Below, piece by piece: positions 1 through 6,764 of a stretch of DNA of 42,001 nucleotides. Where the stretch lies: the IMG/VR virus record IMGVR_UViG_3300015263_000389, positions 1 to 42,001 of that record; one strand, given 5' to 3'. The notes under the pieces were generated by a model. That model made no database searches. It worked only from the letters and a program-made list of their open reading frames with translations, and was not told where the DNA came from. The translations under genes were made by a program, and so were the position numbers. Position 1 is the stretch's first letter; every line of letters begins with the position of its first letter. This DNA comes from a virus.

Positions 1-101
1 TCACCCATACCTGGGCCGATCAGGAGAGAGTCCCACTCAGGACAGAAGTGCCAGCCTTGATCAATCTCCGCTTGGGTCAGCTGGAGACGTTCGTCATTCA
101 T
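1..101 (-). CDS. Small phage protein, 3' end outside window (partial)
   Basis: The leftward frame opens with ATG at 99-101 and runs off the window edge without a stop, giving 33 residues. It contains the stretch GWHFCPEWDSLLIGPG. From memory, similar WHFCPxWDxxLI strings occur in small uncharacterised phage proteins; no function is known to me. The start lies inside the end of the upstream leftward gene (8 nt overlap), which argues for translational coupling and a real gene. The pattern is aromatic and has a single Cys, so there is no visible zinc site. Identity as a gene is fairly likely; function is unknown. Confidence 0.6.
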   Translation of the reverse strand, partial: MNDERLQLTQAEIDQGWHFCPEWDSLLIGPGMG

Positions 102-345
102 CAACTCCGTCCATCGCTGCTTTGTCATGCGTATGTTTTTCTATCTGCTGAAGGAACGGATGTAAAGAGTCAATTTTGACTCCTGGGTAGACACCAGCGA
201 TCTTGGCAGCTGTCCACATCTTGACCCCTATGAATGAGGTTGGATGAATCCACACATCCCCGACAAGTCTCTTCCATCCGAGATCAGTAAGCTGCTCCTC
301 CATGAGTCGAAGCTCGTCGTCTGTCAATTCTAGCTCGGGTTTCAT
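94..345 (-). CDS. Hypothetical 83-aa protein
   Basis: Leftward ORF of 83 codons with ATG at 345. The N-terminal third is acidic and Leu-rich (ELTDDELRLMEEQL), predicted helical. It is followed by GWKRLVGDVWIHP, which looks like a short strand-turn-strand element. There is no signal peptide, membrane segment or recognised motif. No clear Shine-Dalgarno precedes the ATG. It is separated from the next leftward gene upstream by a 176-nt gap containing a GC-rich stem-loop, so it may have its own promoter. Its stop overlaps the start of the partial gene at the window edge. I do not recognise a family; a small accessory or regulatory phage protein is a guess. Confidence 0.6.
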   Translation of the reverse strand: MKPELELTDDELRLMEEQLTDLGWKRLVGDVWIHPTSFIGVKMWTAAKIAGVYPGVKIDSLHPFLQQIEKHTHDKAAMDGVDE

Positions 346-417
346 GGTTGACGTGCTTCATACCGTGCGATACGTGTTCAACAGATGGTAACAGGTTGAA
401 GTCCTTGGCGGACGGCA

Positions 418-444
418 GCGCCGGTAGCTCGTCACTACCGGCGC
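418..444. promoter_or_regulatory. Perfect 10-bp GC-rich stem-loop in intergenic gap
   Basis: The arm GCGCCGGTAG (418-427) is perfectly complementary to CTACCGGCGC (435-444) across a 7-nt loop. It sits in the 176-nt gene-free stretch 346-521 between two leftward genes. No T-run follows on the leftward transcript, so it is not a classical terminator. On the rightward strand only a short ATTTCGTT follows. It could be an attenuator, an RNA-stabilising hairpin or a protein-binding site. I saw no other clear signal in 346-521. Confidence 0.5.
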
Positions 445-521
445 ATTTCGTTACTGCGGCAATGGAGGAGGTTGGTTTGTCGATTGTGGCAGAAGGTAGC
501 GTATAGCTTTCTCCAGCCGCC

Positions 522-1079
522 CTACTCTAAGCTCAAGAGCTGAAAGTTTCGGGTCGTCTGGACTGGGCGGGGTATCCAGGCGACGTTGGAAAAAGTCGAT
601 TCACCTATGACGTTCTTGGCTGTGATCGCGAAGAAAGCAGGGAGGTTCGATCCAGCCCATGTGTTCGTCAGCGTGATGTGGTCGATGTTCAACTGAGTGC
701 CGTCTGGAGCTTTGTTGGGTATCTCCATCAACAGCGTCCAGCCATTTGTGGCACCTGGAGCCGGTGTCCAATTCATGACATTGGTTCCACATACTCCAGT
801 CCACTCCTCGCGCAGCAGTGAAGTTGGTGCGAAGACGTTGGTAAGCGGCATATCAGGCGGAAGAGTGTGCCTGATATAGATGCGGGTGTAGTCGATATCC
901 TCCAACGGATCAGGCATATCCCAGCACAGGACTACTCTGTTGGTGCGTAGAGGCATTCCAGGCCAAGTCTCAGCTGCTTCAGCCCTGCACCCATAGAAGA
1001 GGGCAACGACTGCTGCCAATGCGACACCGACAAGGACTCCTCGGTTAATCCACTTCTGTTTGTGTTCTGACCACTTCAT
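522..1079 (-). CDS. Exported fibronectin type III-like protein
   Basis: The start chosen is ATG at 1079, because GGAG lies 7 nt upstream of it. The longer in-frame start at 1133 lacks such a site and would put 18 extra residues before the signal sequence. The product is 185 aa. It begins with a basic stretch, then the hydrophobic segment GVLVGVALAAVVALFYG and an AEA-AE sequence that fits signal peptidase I cleavage. A Cys lies just after the hydrophobic core but without a good lipobox. The rest resembles one fibronectin-III fold: an opening strand VVLCWDMP, a middle YTRIYI strand and a closing FFAITAKNVIGESTFSNVAW, the usual end of an Fn3 domain. A role at the cell surface or in the periplasm is inferred. 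It overlaps the upstream HTH gene by 35 nt. No homolog was identified. Confidence 0.7.
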   Translation of the reverse strand: MKWSEHKQKWINRGVLVGVALAAVVALFYGCRAEAAETWPGMPLRTNRVVLCWDMPDPLEDIDYTRIYIRHTLPPDMPLTNVFAPTSLLREEWTGVCGTNVMNWTPAPGATNGWTLLMEIPNKAPDGTQLNIDHITLTNTWAGSNLPAFFAITAKNVIGESTFSNVAWIPRPVQTTRNFQLLSLE

Positions 1080-1458
1080 TATGTTTTCTCCGTTTCGATT
1101 TTGATAGCGCTTCAAGGACTTGCTCCCAGTCAAACACCCTATGCTTTCCTTGCCGAATGAACGGTATCACGCCCTGGCAGGCATAGGCATTAACTGTTTT
1201 CTTGTCGTAGTCTATCCCAGCGACTTTCAGTCTGTCGGTCAGCTCAGCCAATGTTAGGAATCCATTGTGAGTCGTTTCGGTCTCCGTCCCCTCCTCGCGT
1301 GCGAGTTGCGGACGGACGGGTTCAGTCTGGTCAATCGTGGCTGAAAACACCGCGACAGCCTCGCGAAGTTGGGTGGCGATAGCGAGAAGCCCTCCAAGCA
1401 GAGCATCTGTGCTCTGAAGGAGGGCTTTAGCCTGTGTTCGTGCTTCATCTGGCGACAT
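1045..1458 (-). CDS. Helix-turn-helix DNA-binding protein (excisionase/MerR-like)
   Basis: 137 aa. Residues 1-60 form a helical N-terminus. Residues 67-120 (FLTLAELTDRLKVAG, then KKTVNAYACQGVIPFIRQGKHRVFDW) follow the pattern of the winged-helix HTH_17/excisionase family: a first helix opening with TLAELTDRL, a recognition helix KKTVNAYACQG, then IPFIRQGKHRVFD, where the family usually has a GR-[FY] hairpin. The tail is very basic (SKSKRRKH). It probably binds DNA as a regulator or recombination directionality factor. No integrase is visible in the window, so the regulator reading is preferred. It is the fourth gene of a tight leftward operon; the preceding stop is 12 nt upstream. No strong Shine-Dalgarno was seen, consistent with coupling. 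Confidence 0.7.
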   Translation of the reverse strand: MSPDEARTQAKALLQSTDALLGGLLAIATQLREAVAVFSATIDQTEPVRPQLAREEGTETETTHNGFLTLAELTDRLKVAGIDYDKKTVNAYACQGVIPFIRQGKHRVFDWEQVLEALSKSKRRKHNEVVRTQTEVD

Positions 1459-1470
1459 GGCCAGATGGTA

Positions 1471-1689
1471 TCACGTAAGCATCTGAGCTGGAACTGAGAT
1501 CTGCTTTGGGAACAACAATGGGTTGAGCCTTACAGTCGGATCTTCTGAGGTATCCACACAGACATGACGCCCAAACACCCTGATCACCCTGCCAGCAATG
1601 GTGAGGTTGCCCATCTTTGCCTGAGCTGGGACAGGAACCCACACGATTTGGCCTGGGTGAAACTGCGGATTTGCGGTGCAGTCGATCAT
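1471..1689 (-). CDS. Hypothetical 72-aa protein, SH3-like barrel pattern
   Basis: 72 aa. It starts with ATG overlapping the previous stop (ATGA-type, 4-nt overlap), a strong sign of a coupled real gene. The sequence FHPGQIVWVPVPAQAKMGNL followed by AGRVIRVFGRHVCVDT reads as alternating short beta strands with a Pro-Gly turn. That is the pattern of small SH3-like or KOW-like barrels that bind nucleic acid or act as adaptors, but this is fold-level inference only. There is no signal or membrane segment. The family is not recognised. Confidence 0.6.
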   Translation of the reverse strand: MIDCTANPQFHPGQIVWVPVPAQAKMGNLTIAGRVIRVFGRHVCVDTSEDPTVRLNPLLFPKQISVPAQMLT

Positions 1690-1904
1690 TGGTCGATCAC
1701 TTTCACTGGTTTTGTATTGTGTCTGATGGCAAACAGTATTCGAACCAGTGCTTGACGGGCTTTTCCTGCTGTTTCTGCAGGTAATACGTGCTGTGCTACT
1801 TCAATTTTTCCTCTTCTTAGCTTCCATCCCCACCTTCCGTCTTCCAGGGGTATGACAACCGCTGTCAGTGGGAACTTCTCTTGGTAGTTTTCGGCGTCTA
1901 TCAT
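1686..1904 (-). CDS. Hypothetical 72-aa protein
   Basis: 72 aa, coupled by 4-nt overlaps to both neighbours, so the operon context supports it. The first half contains AVVIPLEDGRWGWKLRRGKIEV, a beta-hairpin-like stretch with a central GRWGWK. The second half, AGKARQALVRILFAIRH, is likely a basic amphipathic helix. A small mixed alpha/beta fold is plausible. No catalytic motif or known family is recognised. Confidence 0.6.
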   Translation of the reverse strand: MIDAENYQEKFPLTAVVIPLEDGRWGWKLRRGKIEVAQHVLPAETAGKARQALVRILFAIRHNTKPVKVIDQ

Positions 1905-2374
1905 GCCGTCCTCCCAAGGAGTTTGTGCTTTCTCAGCATCTTCACTAACCCCTCGAAAGGTAACAGCTTATCAACAGGGCACTCACATTGGCCCTTGTCA
2001 TTGATCATCTTCTTCAATCGCGCTCCCCAGATCCACCCCACCGGGCGCGGAACAGGCCATTCTTTGGAGCAATCGTAGAGCACGTAGATGTCTGACGTGC
2101 TGTCCTGCGGCCTCACCCTCAGTGGAGTGTCTCCATCGACGCAGTAGATCTGCACCTGAAACCGAACGTCCACGACGAACGTGTCATTCTGGCTTTCAGG
2201 GCCAAGATACGGCATCAACCCACTCGCCAATCCAAAAGCGAAGTGCGCAGCGACCTTAGCGTTTTCGACTTCCACAGGCATATTGCTCACTTCTGCTCGG
2301 TTTTCTGCTGCAAGTTGCAGCTGTTCTTGAACATACGGATGTTGTTGATCCATAAGTGGTAACGGTTGTGTCAC
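1901..2374 (-). CDS. Hypothetical 157-aa protein, first gene of leftward operon
   Basis: The reading frame opens with GTG at 2374, preceded by AAAGGA with suitable spacing. An in-frame ATG at 2353 has no good ribosome site, so GTG is preferred. The 157-aa product has an N-terminal polar helix, a middle hydrophobic AAHFAFGLASGLMPYLG, a beta-rich core (TFVVDVRFQVQIYCVDG, DIYVLYDCS) and a basic helical end (GLVKMLRKHKLLG). Two Cys in GQCECP near residues 127-130 could be structural. It leads a five-gene leftward run with 4-nt overlaps, so the promoter should lie in 2375-2512. Function is unknown. Confidence 0.65.
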   Translation of the reverse strand: MTQPLPLMDQQHPYVQEQLQLAAENRAEVSNMPVEVENAKVAAHFAFGLASGLMPYLGPESQNDTFVVDVRFQVQIYCVDGDTPLRVRPQDSTSDIYVLYDCSKEWPVPRPVGWIWGARLKKMINDKGQCECPVDKLLPFEGLVKMLRKHKLLGRTA

Positions 2375-2512
2375 GCATCCTTTGCATCCCTCATGTTTTA
2401 CAGGCTGCCAGACCTGTTGGTCTGCAAAGGCTTACGTCTCTGTTTCGTCTAACCATAGGCATCGCATGGAGATCAGCTGGTGTCAACAGAATCTCGCTGG
2501 TAACCTGCTGTC
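2375..2512. promoter_or_regulatory. Divergent intergenic region with a hairpin
   Basis: This is the only spacer between the leftward operon and the rightward fibre genes, so it should carry both promoters. A perfect 6-bp stem CAGACC/GGTCTG with a TGTT loop lies at 2409-2424 and could be an operator half-site pair or an RNA hairpin. A TTGACA hexamer is present on the leftward strand near 2484, but no -10 element sits at proper spacing. I could not assign a convincing sigma-70 promoter on either strand. Confidence 0.4.
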
Positions 2513-3091
2513 ATGGCTGTTGTCTGCACTTCACGTCGTTTAATCGGAGTCCGCAGCATCATTGGTGGCGGTGATCTGTCGGCTGACAGGACGTTTGAGT
2601 TGTATGGTGACGTAAATCAGCCAGGAAACCTCCGATACTACGGAACCGATGCCTCTGGAAACAAGGGATGGCACGCGCTTCCAAGCAACATCCTCGACCT
2701 GATCAGTCTTGAAGCGCGGGTTGCTGCGCTTGAAGACACAGCAGCAGACCATGAAACCCGCATCACAGACCTGGAGGCGACGGTCTCCGATCATGAAACG
2801 CGAATTCTTGCGCTCGAAGCCTACGTGGCGGTGGACGGCGTTACGTGGGCGATCACTGGAGTGGACTATTCTGTCGCGACAGGCGTCAACCACGTCAAGT
2901 GCACGGCGCTTGGTATTACGATTACTCTACCCGCCGCGACTTCAGTTCGGAAAATCACGGTTAAAAATCAAACGGACGGTATTGTTACTGTCACGTCTGT
3001 GTCGTTGATCGACTCAGTCAACACGGTTTACCTTGCTGGACGCGAAGCTGGTCAGTTCGTTGCTGACGGAACACTCTGGAACATCACATGA
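2513..3091 (+). CDS. Coiled-coil tail fibre-like protein
   Basis: 192 aa. Residues 8-31 (RRLIGVRSIIGGGDLSADRT region) match the phage fibre signature in which I-x-G-x-G-D-L-S-x-D-R-T-F leads into a short beta element. KGWHALPS at 51-58 also matches typical fibre repeats. Residues 63-105 are a Leu/Ile heptad coiled coil holding a 14-residue direct repeat centred on DHETRI (residues 80-85 and 94-99), a likely trimeric stalk. The last 85 residues are beta-rich (VKCTALGITITLPAATSV) and resemble a small C-terminal fibre domain. No strong Shine-Dalgarno is seen. It overlaps the next gene by 4 nt, so the two are probably co-expressed as an appendage. The fibre role is inferred. Confidence 0.75.
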   Translation: MAVVCTSRRLIGVRSIIGGGDLSADRTFELYGDVNQPGNLRYYGTDASGNKGWHALPSNILDLISLEARVAALEDTAADHETRITDLEATVSDHETRILALEAYVAVDGVTWAITGVDYSVATGVNHVKCTALGITITLPAATSVRKITVKNQTDGIVTVTSVSLIDSVNTVYLAGREAGQFVADGTLWNIT

Positions 3092-4308
3092 GCTACATCT
3101 CAAACATCGACATCCGTCCTGATAGCGCACACTTGGACGCATTTCAGCGTCTGCGCGTGTCGAATCCTACTGGTCTGTTCGCATCGAGCTTCCAATACAC
3201 GAAACAACCACTGATCTTTGAAGAGATTCTCGTCGGAGCAGGCTCAGCTACCCATCTTCCTAACGAATCATCGGTCACTTTGTCGACTGGAGGCACCACG
3301 AATGGTGATACAGCCGCTCTGGTGTCCAGAACACACATCAAGTATCAGCCTGGAAAGTCTCAGTTGATACTCGTGACGTTCGTTGGTGGAATTCCGCAGT
3401 CAAATGCTCAGCAAGATGTTGGTTTGTTTGACTCTCGCAATGGGATATTCGTCCGAAACAACGCTGGAACACTGCAGATGGTGCGTAGAACCTATACAAG
3501 TGGTGCCACTGTAGACAATGCTGTTGATCAAGGGAGCTGGAATGTTGATCCAATGGACGGATCTGGTGTTTCTGGCATCACACTTGACTGGACTAAAGCT
3601 CAGATCTTCTTCATCGACATTGAATGGCTTGGAGTCGGTCGAGTAAGGACTGGGTTTGTTATAGATGGAAAGATCTACGTCGCCCACCAATTCCTCAACA
3701 CGAACACCACGCTTACTGGTGTCTACATGCAGACCGCAAATCTGCCTGTTCAATGGAGAGTCTACAACAATGGCACGTCTGGTGCCGCTCAGTTGCTCAA
3801 GGCAATCTGCTGCTCAGTCAATAGCGAAGGTGGATTCAACGAAGATATTGGATACGAGTTCGGCAGGGGTTTCGTTGGAACGACTTCTGTCGGTGCAGGA
3901 GCTGAGGTTCCTATATTTGCCATCAGACCAAGGACGACTTTCGATGGAGACGTTAATCGTATCATCACAATTCCGCTTCATTACGACGTTACGTCATCTG
4001 GAAATGCCATTGTCTATCTCATCTACAACCCGACATTTACTGGTGGAGCTTGGACTAACCATGACACAGCGTATTCGTCCATAGAGTATTGGAGCACACT
4101 CGGCACTATCACGGGCGGTGTCAGAGTTCAGGTAGGATATGTGACATCAAGCGGTGGAAGAGGAAGCCTTAGCAGTCTGATTGGTGCGAAATACCCTATT
4201 GGGATCAACTACGCAGGAGCGAATCCACGTGGTTTGTGCTTAATTGCTCAGTCCCTGTCAGGAACAATCAATATGACAGGGGCAATGAACTGGAGAGAAC
4301 TTAGGTAG
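3088..4308 (+). CDS. Putative virion surface/appendage protein with DAFxRLRVS motif
   Basis: 406 aa. Residues 17-31 read DAFQRLRVSNPTGLF. From memory this recurring phage motif (DAFgRLRvSnPxtLFd) marks the N-terminus of large beta-rich virion proteins in many phages. The remainder is beta-rich and low in Lys, with regular Gly/Thr/Asn turns and no signal peptide, as expected of a structural protein. Its start overlaps the stop of the coiled-coil fibre gene by 4 nt, suggesting that the two work in one appendage. Known function of the motif family is limited; a capsid- or tail-attached surface protein is the inference. The 68 nt after its stop contain no convincing terminator. Confidence 0.7.
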   Translation: MSYISNIDIRPDSAHLDAFQRLRVSNPTGLFASSFQYTKQPLIFEEILVGAGSATHLPNESSVTLSTGGTTNGDTAALVSRTHIKYQPGKSQLILVTFVGGIPQSNAQQDVGLFDSRNGIFVRNNAGTLQMVRRTYTSGATVDNAVDQGSWNVDPMDGSGVSGITLDWTKAQIFFIDIEWLGVGRVRTGFVIDGKIYVAHQFLNTNTTLTGVYMQTANLPVQWRVYNNGTSGAAQLLKAICCSVNSEGGFNEDIGYEFGRGFVGTTSVGAGAEVPIFAIRPRTTFDGDVNRIITIPLHYDVTSSGNAIVYLIYNPTFTGGAWTNHDTAYSSIEYWSTLGTITGGVRVQVGYVTSSGGRGSLSSLIGAKYPIGINYAGANPRGLCLIAQSLSGTINMTGAMNWRELR

Positions 4309-4376
4309 GGCTCCGCTCAGAGGCTTGCCAAGGTTTTACAAGCGCCAGGGAATGCGATACCCCAGTTGTGAACGGT

Positions 4377-4565
4377 TCAGCGATTGCCAAGATGATCAGA
4401 CGGCAGGCAAAGCCCACTGCAGCAACCAATCGCAGTGTGAGAGTAACCATCTGCACCCACCTTACGAGTGACAGCGCACGTAAGTGTTTTACCGTCTTTC
4501 TTGACCGTGCGGTAGCGAATCGCCCCGCCTTGTCGAGCCATCTTTCGTTCAGCACTTTTCGGCAT
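4377..4565 (-). CDS. Small basic phage protein (MPKSAERKM type)
   Basis: 62 aa, starting 3 nt after the stop of the upstream leftward gene. It begins with MPKSAERKMARQ, which I recognise as a common start of very small uncharacterised phage proteins. A beta-like centre follows (AIRYRTVKKDGKTLTCAVTR), then a Cys-containing end (GCCSGLC). The three closely spaced Cys could bind metal, but the usual CxxC pair is absent. A longer antisense ORF covers this area on the other strand; the conserved start and operon spacing favour the leftward reading. Function is unknown. Confidence 0.55.
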   Translation of the reverse strand: MPKSAERKMARQGGAIRYRTVKKDGKTLTCAVTRKVGADGYSHTAIGCCSGLCLPSDHLGNR

Positions 4566-4568
4566 AGG

Positions 4569-4883
4569 TTACATGCATGGGATGCCGTCCATCGGCGGTT
4601 CAGGTTTGACCCTGACTTCAAGTCCCTTTTCGCCGTAGACGTGTTTGCGGTTGTCGACGACTCCAAGCTTGATCTTCTGTTCGTGCGCACGGACAGCGTC
4701 CGCGTGACCGCCGCGAGGCTTCACGTCACCGCCAAGACAGGCAACGAACTGATCATGAGCATCGCCGTATTCACCTTCGGCGTGCATGTCTTCAACGGAA
4801 CCACTCGGATCGCAGCAGCAATCTCGCTGAACAGCGTGGCGTGGCTCAAGGTAGGCTTTTTCTTTCGGGTTGAGATCTTCCAT
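4569..4883 (-). CDS. Hypothetical 104-aa protein
   Basis: Start chosen at ATG 4883, because AGGA lies 7 nt upstream. An alternative GTG at 4913, overlapping the previous stop, has poor spacing from its AGAGG. The product is rich in His, Asp, Glu and Cys: CCCDPSGSVEDMHAEGEYGDAHDQF near the N-terminus contains three consecutive Cys and two His in acidic surroundings, which might bind metal. The C-terminus (VRVKPEPPMDGIPCM) is probably extended. It lies between the nucleotidyltransferase gene and the small basic protein on the same strand. The family is not recognised, and composition is odd enough that I am only moderately sure it is translated. Confidence 0.5.
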   Translation of the reverse strand: MEDLNPKEKAYLEPRHAVQRDCCCDPSGSVEDMHAEGEYGDAHDQFVACLGGDVKPRGGHADAVRAHEQKIKLGVVDNRKHVYGEKGLEVRVKPEPPMDGIPCM

Positions 4884-4909
4884 AGCTTTGTCCTGTTTCC
4901 AAAAGGATC

Positions 4910-5407
4910 TCACATCCTCTTAATCGTGTCGATCAGGTTGCTTGTCGATTGTCCAGCAACATGGTCGATGAGTTGAACCTTGGTTCCAGCAGCCTTTGCA
5001 GCCGCAAGCTCGTCCTTGTCCAGCGTGCTCATCTTGTAGTCTGCCCCTTTGAACCAATACTCTGGCTGTAGAACCTGGAGAACCTCAGTCACACGCATGT
5101 TTGGCCAGATGAAAGCAAACCCAACCGACATGTGCGATGCTACAATGGATCTCCTAAACTCTTCATGCACAACAGGTGTGCGATGTTTCAGCATTCGAAA
5201 TGACTGGTCTCCGTTGACTGCGACAATGAGCACCATCCTCCAGGGTAAAGCCCGTTTGCAGCCTTTCAGGAACTCTGAATGCCCATAATGGAACAGTTCA
5301 AAGCACCCATTGGTGAGTCCAATACCAGTTCCTTGCCTCCTTAAACCGCTCACAAACGCCTTGGCTCGATCAAAATCGAACTTTGTCAGCTCAAAATCGT
5401 CATGCAT
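4910..5407 (-). CDS. HldE/RfaE-like sugar-phosphate nucleotidyltransferase
   Basis: A cytidylyltransferase-fold enzyme of the RfaE domain II/HldE-C type, which in bacteria joins a sugar 1-phosphate to a nucleotide (ADP-heptose in the best-known case). Motifs, numbered from the longer ORF start at 5446: TNGCFELFHYGH (45-56) carries the HxGH nucleotide-binding signature. AVNGDQSFRMLK (76-87) equals the AVNSDxSVrrLKG block. KGADY (133-137) equals vKGGDY. GQSTS (165-169) equals GfSTT. The kinase half of bifunctional HldE is absent, so this is a stand-alone transferase. ATG 5407 is preferred over ATG 5446: GGAGG lies 12 nt upstream and a promoter-like pair points exactly at it. Either start leaves the domain intact. 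A sugar substrate is inferred; CDP-glycerol or CDP-ethanolamine enzymes share the fold. Confidence 0.85.
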   Translation of the reverse strand: MHDDFELTKFDFDRAKAFVSGLRRQGTGIGLTNGCFELFHYGHSEFLKGCKRALPWRMVLIVAVNGDQSFRMLKHRTPVVHEEFRRSIVASHMSVGFAFIWPNMRVTEVLQVLQPEYWFKGADYKMSTLDKDELAAAKAAGTKVQLIDHVAGQSTSNLIDTIKRM

Positions 5408-5413
5408 GAACGC

Positions 5414-5442
5414 GTTATCCCTCCGATATTTTGCGTTGTCAA
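5414..5442 (-). promoter_or_regulatory. Sigma-70-like promoter candidate for leftward operon
   Basis: On the leftward strand a perfect TTGACA (5437-5442) is separated by exactly 17 nt from GATAAC (5414-5419, four of six matches to TATAAT). Transcription would start about 5407, which is the ATG of the nucleotidyltransferase; that would be a leaderless mRNA. It lies in the short divergent spacer where a promoter is needed. The prediction rests on consensus matching only. Confidence 0.45.
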
Positions 5443-5470
5443 TCATGGTCTATGCGTCAAGAGTGAATCC

Positions 5471-6601
5471 GTGACACCCGAAACGAAATACGTTCAGGTG
5501 AGTGACAAGACTCTATGGCTGCTGCAGTCGCGTAGCATGGTGTTGCCTGTCTATGTCATGAAAGTTTCCATCGACGGAAACGGAGACGAGTTCTTCTGGT
5601 TCATCTGGCCTGCAATGGAGTTCAGGGAGTTTGCATACAGGTGGTTCATTGAGGCTATGAAGGCTATCTGTGATGTGCAGGTAGGTAAATACTGGAGATG
5701 CCCTGACCCGACCAAGATCTCGGACATGCTCGAAAAAGCAGAGGGTGTCACTCCTGAGTTCTATTATCGCGATAACCAAAGTGAGGACGACAAAGCCCCA
5801 ACAAGGGTCACTATCTCTGGTGAAACCGTCGAAATCACACCTGGAATCCAGGAGGAATTCATTGATGCGCTGGTCGAGAGGACAGCTCTGACGTCTAAAC
5901 CGACGATGAAGGTGATCCTCAACGCACTTAACCAAGTGATTCTCGAATGGTTGATCGTCAAACGAAAGCCAGTGAACATAGGATTTGCGACAATCGTCCC
6001 ATTGCCATACCGAGAGAACTGGAAGGCTGCTTTGCTGCGGTTTTTCCCAAAGGCAGCCAACATATTCAGTCGTAAGGAGGGAGAGATTGAGTCATACGCA
6101 GAGGAAGTTGGGTTGATGTCTGCGTTTCTGTCCAAAGAACTTCTGTCAATCGACAAAGAGCGGAATACATGCGAGTGGAAGCTTGAGATCCACCCGAACA
6201 AACTGTTCACTGAGACGTCAAAACAGGCAGAAAACACGAAGATTGGGCAGTTAAGCGGTGCGAAATACAGCGACAGCATTGCCTATGAAATCGCCAAATC
6301 CAGAAAAGTCATCCTCACTCTTTTCCGCTACTACGTGGAAAGGTCGATGCGGCCTTTTGCCTCTTTTTCTAAAGTGGCTAATCGTGACGGTAAGGTCTTA
6401 CTACCATGCACATGGGGTGGTCAGAGCAACCAAAAACGCTTGGAGAGCGCCCATTCTGATCTTGTCCTCACTGGCACCGTGGACTGGAAAAAACCAAGCA
6501 TCAAATCGCTTGTTGCGGAAACGGTTAGAGACATGCCAGACGTGTCCGATGCTCGACAGCAATCTGCTGAGCTGCGGATCGCCAGGGAGGATGATCGGTA
6601 A
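5471..6601 (+). CDS. Unknown 376-aa phage protein
   Basis: The open frame extends back to ATG 5402, but that would overlap the divergent gene. GTG at 5471 with a weak AAGAG upstream is a more reasonable start, so 376 aa is my estimate. The protein has an aromatic, hydrophobic stretch around FFWFIWPAMEFREFAYRWF, a helical middle (FIDALVERTALTSKPTMKVI and following) and a polar helical C-terminus. It is not long or hydrophobic enough to be a membrane protein. No catalytic motif is recognised. It heads the rightward block that carries tail and surface proteins. Function is unknown; an accessory or structural role is possible. Confidence 0.7.
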   Translation: MTPETKYVQVSDKTLWLLQSRSMVLPVYVMKVSIDGNGDEFFWFIWPAMEFREFAYRWFIEAMKAICDVQVGKYWRCPDPTKISDMLEKAEGVTPEFYYRDNQSEDDKAPTRVTISGETVEITPGIQEEFIDALVERTALTSKPTMKVILNALNQVILEWLIVKRKPVNIGFATIVPLPYRENWKAALLRFFPKAANIFSRKEGEIESYAEEVGLMSAFLSKELLSIDKERNTCEWKLEIHPNKLFTETSKQAENTKIGQLSGAKYSDSIAYEIAKSRKVILTLFRYYVERSMRPFASFSKVANRDGKVLLPCTWGGQSNQKRLESAHSDLVLTGTVDWKKPSIKSLVAETVRDMPDVSDARQQSAELRIAREDDR

Positions 6602-6764
6602 CACTGGAGATACTTTTGGTTGTTGGTGTTTCATGCCATTCGCGGCACGCTACAAGTGGAAGAACTGCTGGTTGTGGGAAGAAAACATCACACTGTATAA
6701 CGCATGGAAGGAAGAACTTAATGGAGACAGCGAAGAGTTTCTCGGAGCCGCCGAAAGACGATGA
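6593..6764 (+). CDS. Small Trp/Cys-rich protein, overlapping both neighbours
   Basis: 57 codons from ATG 6593, overlapping the previous gene's end by 9 nt and the next gene's start by 44 nt. The sequence GDTFGCWCFMPF and KWKNCWLWEENI holds three Cys and four Trp in 40 residues, a compact pattern unlikely from random read-through. The GGGAGG directly abutting the ATG is too close for an ideal ribosome site; ATG 6635 is an alternative start. It could be a small metal-binding or disulfide protein. Moderate doubt remains because the 44-nt overlap makes part of it a shadow of the next gene. Confidence 0.45.

Noticed and set aside
4368-4976. Rightward 202-codon frame antisense to the small leftward genes
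   Set aside because: The leftward MPKSAERKM start, tight spacing and ribosome site, and the continuation from the nucleotidyltransferase, favour the other strand; no ribosome site precedes this one.
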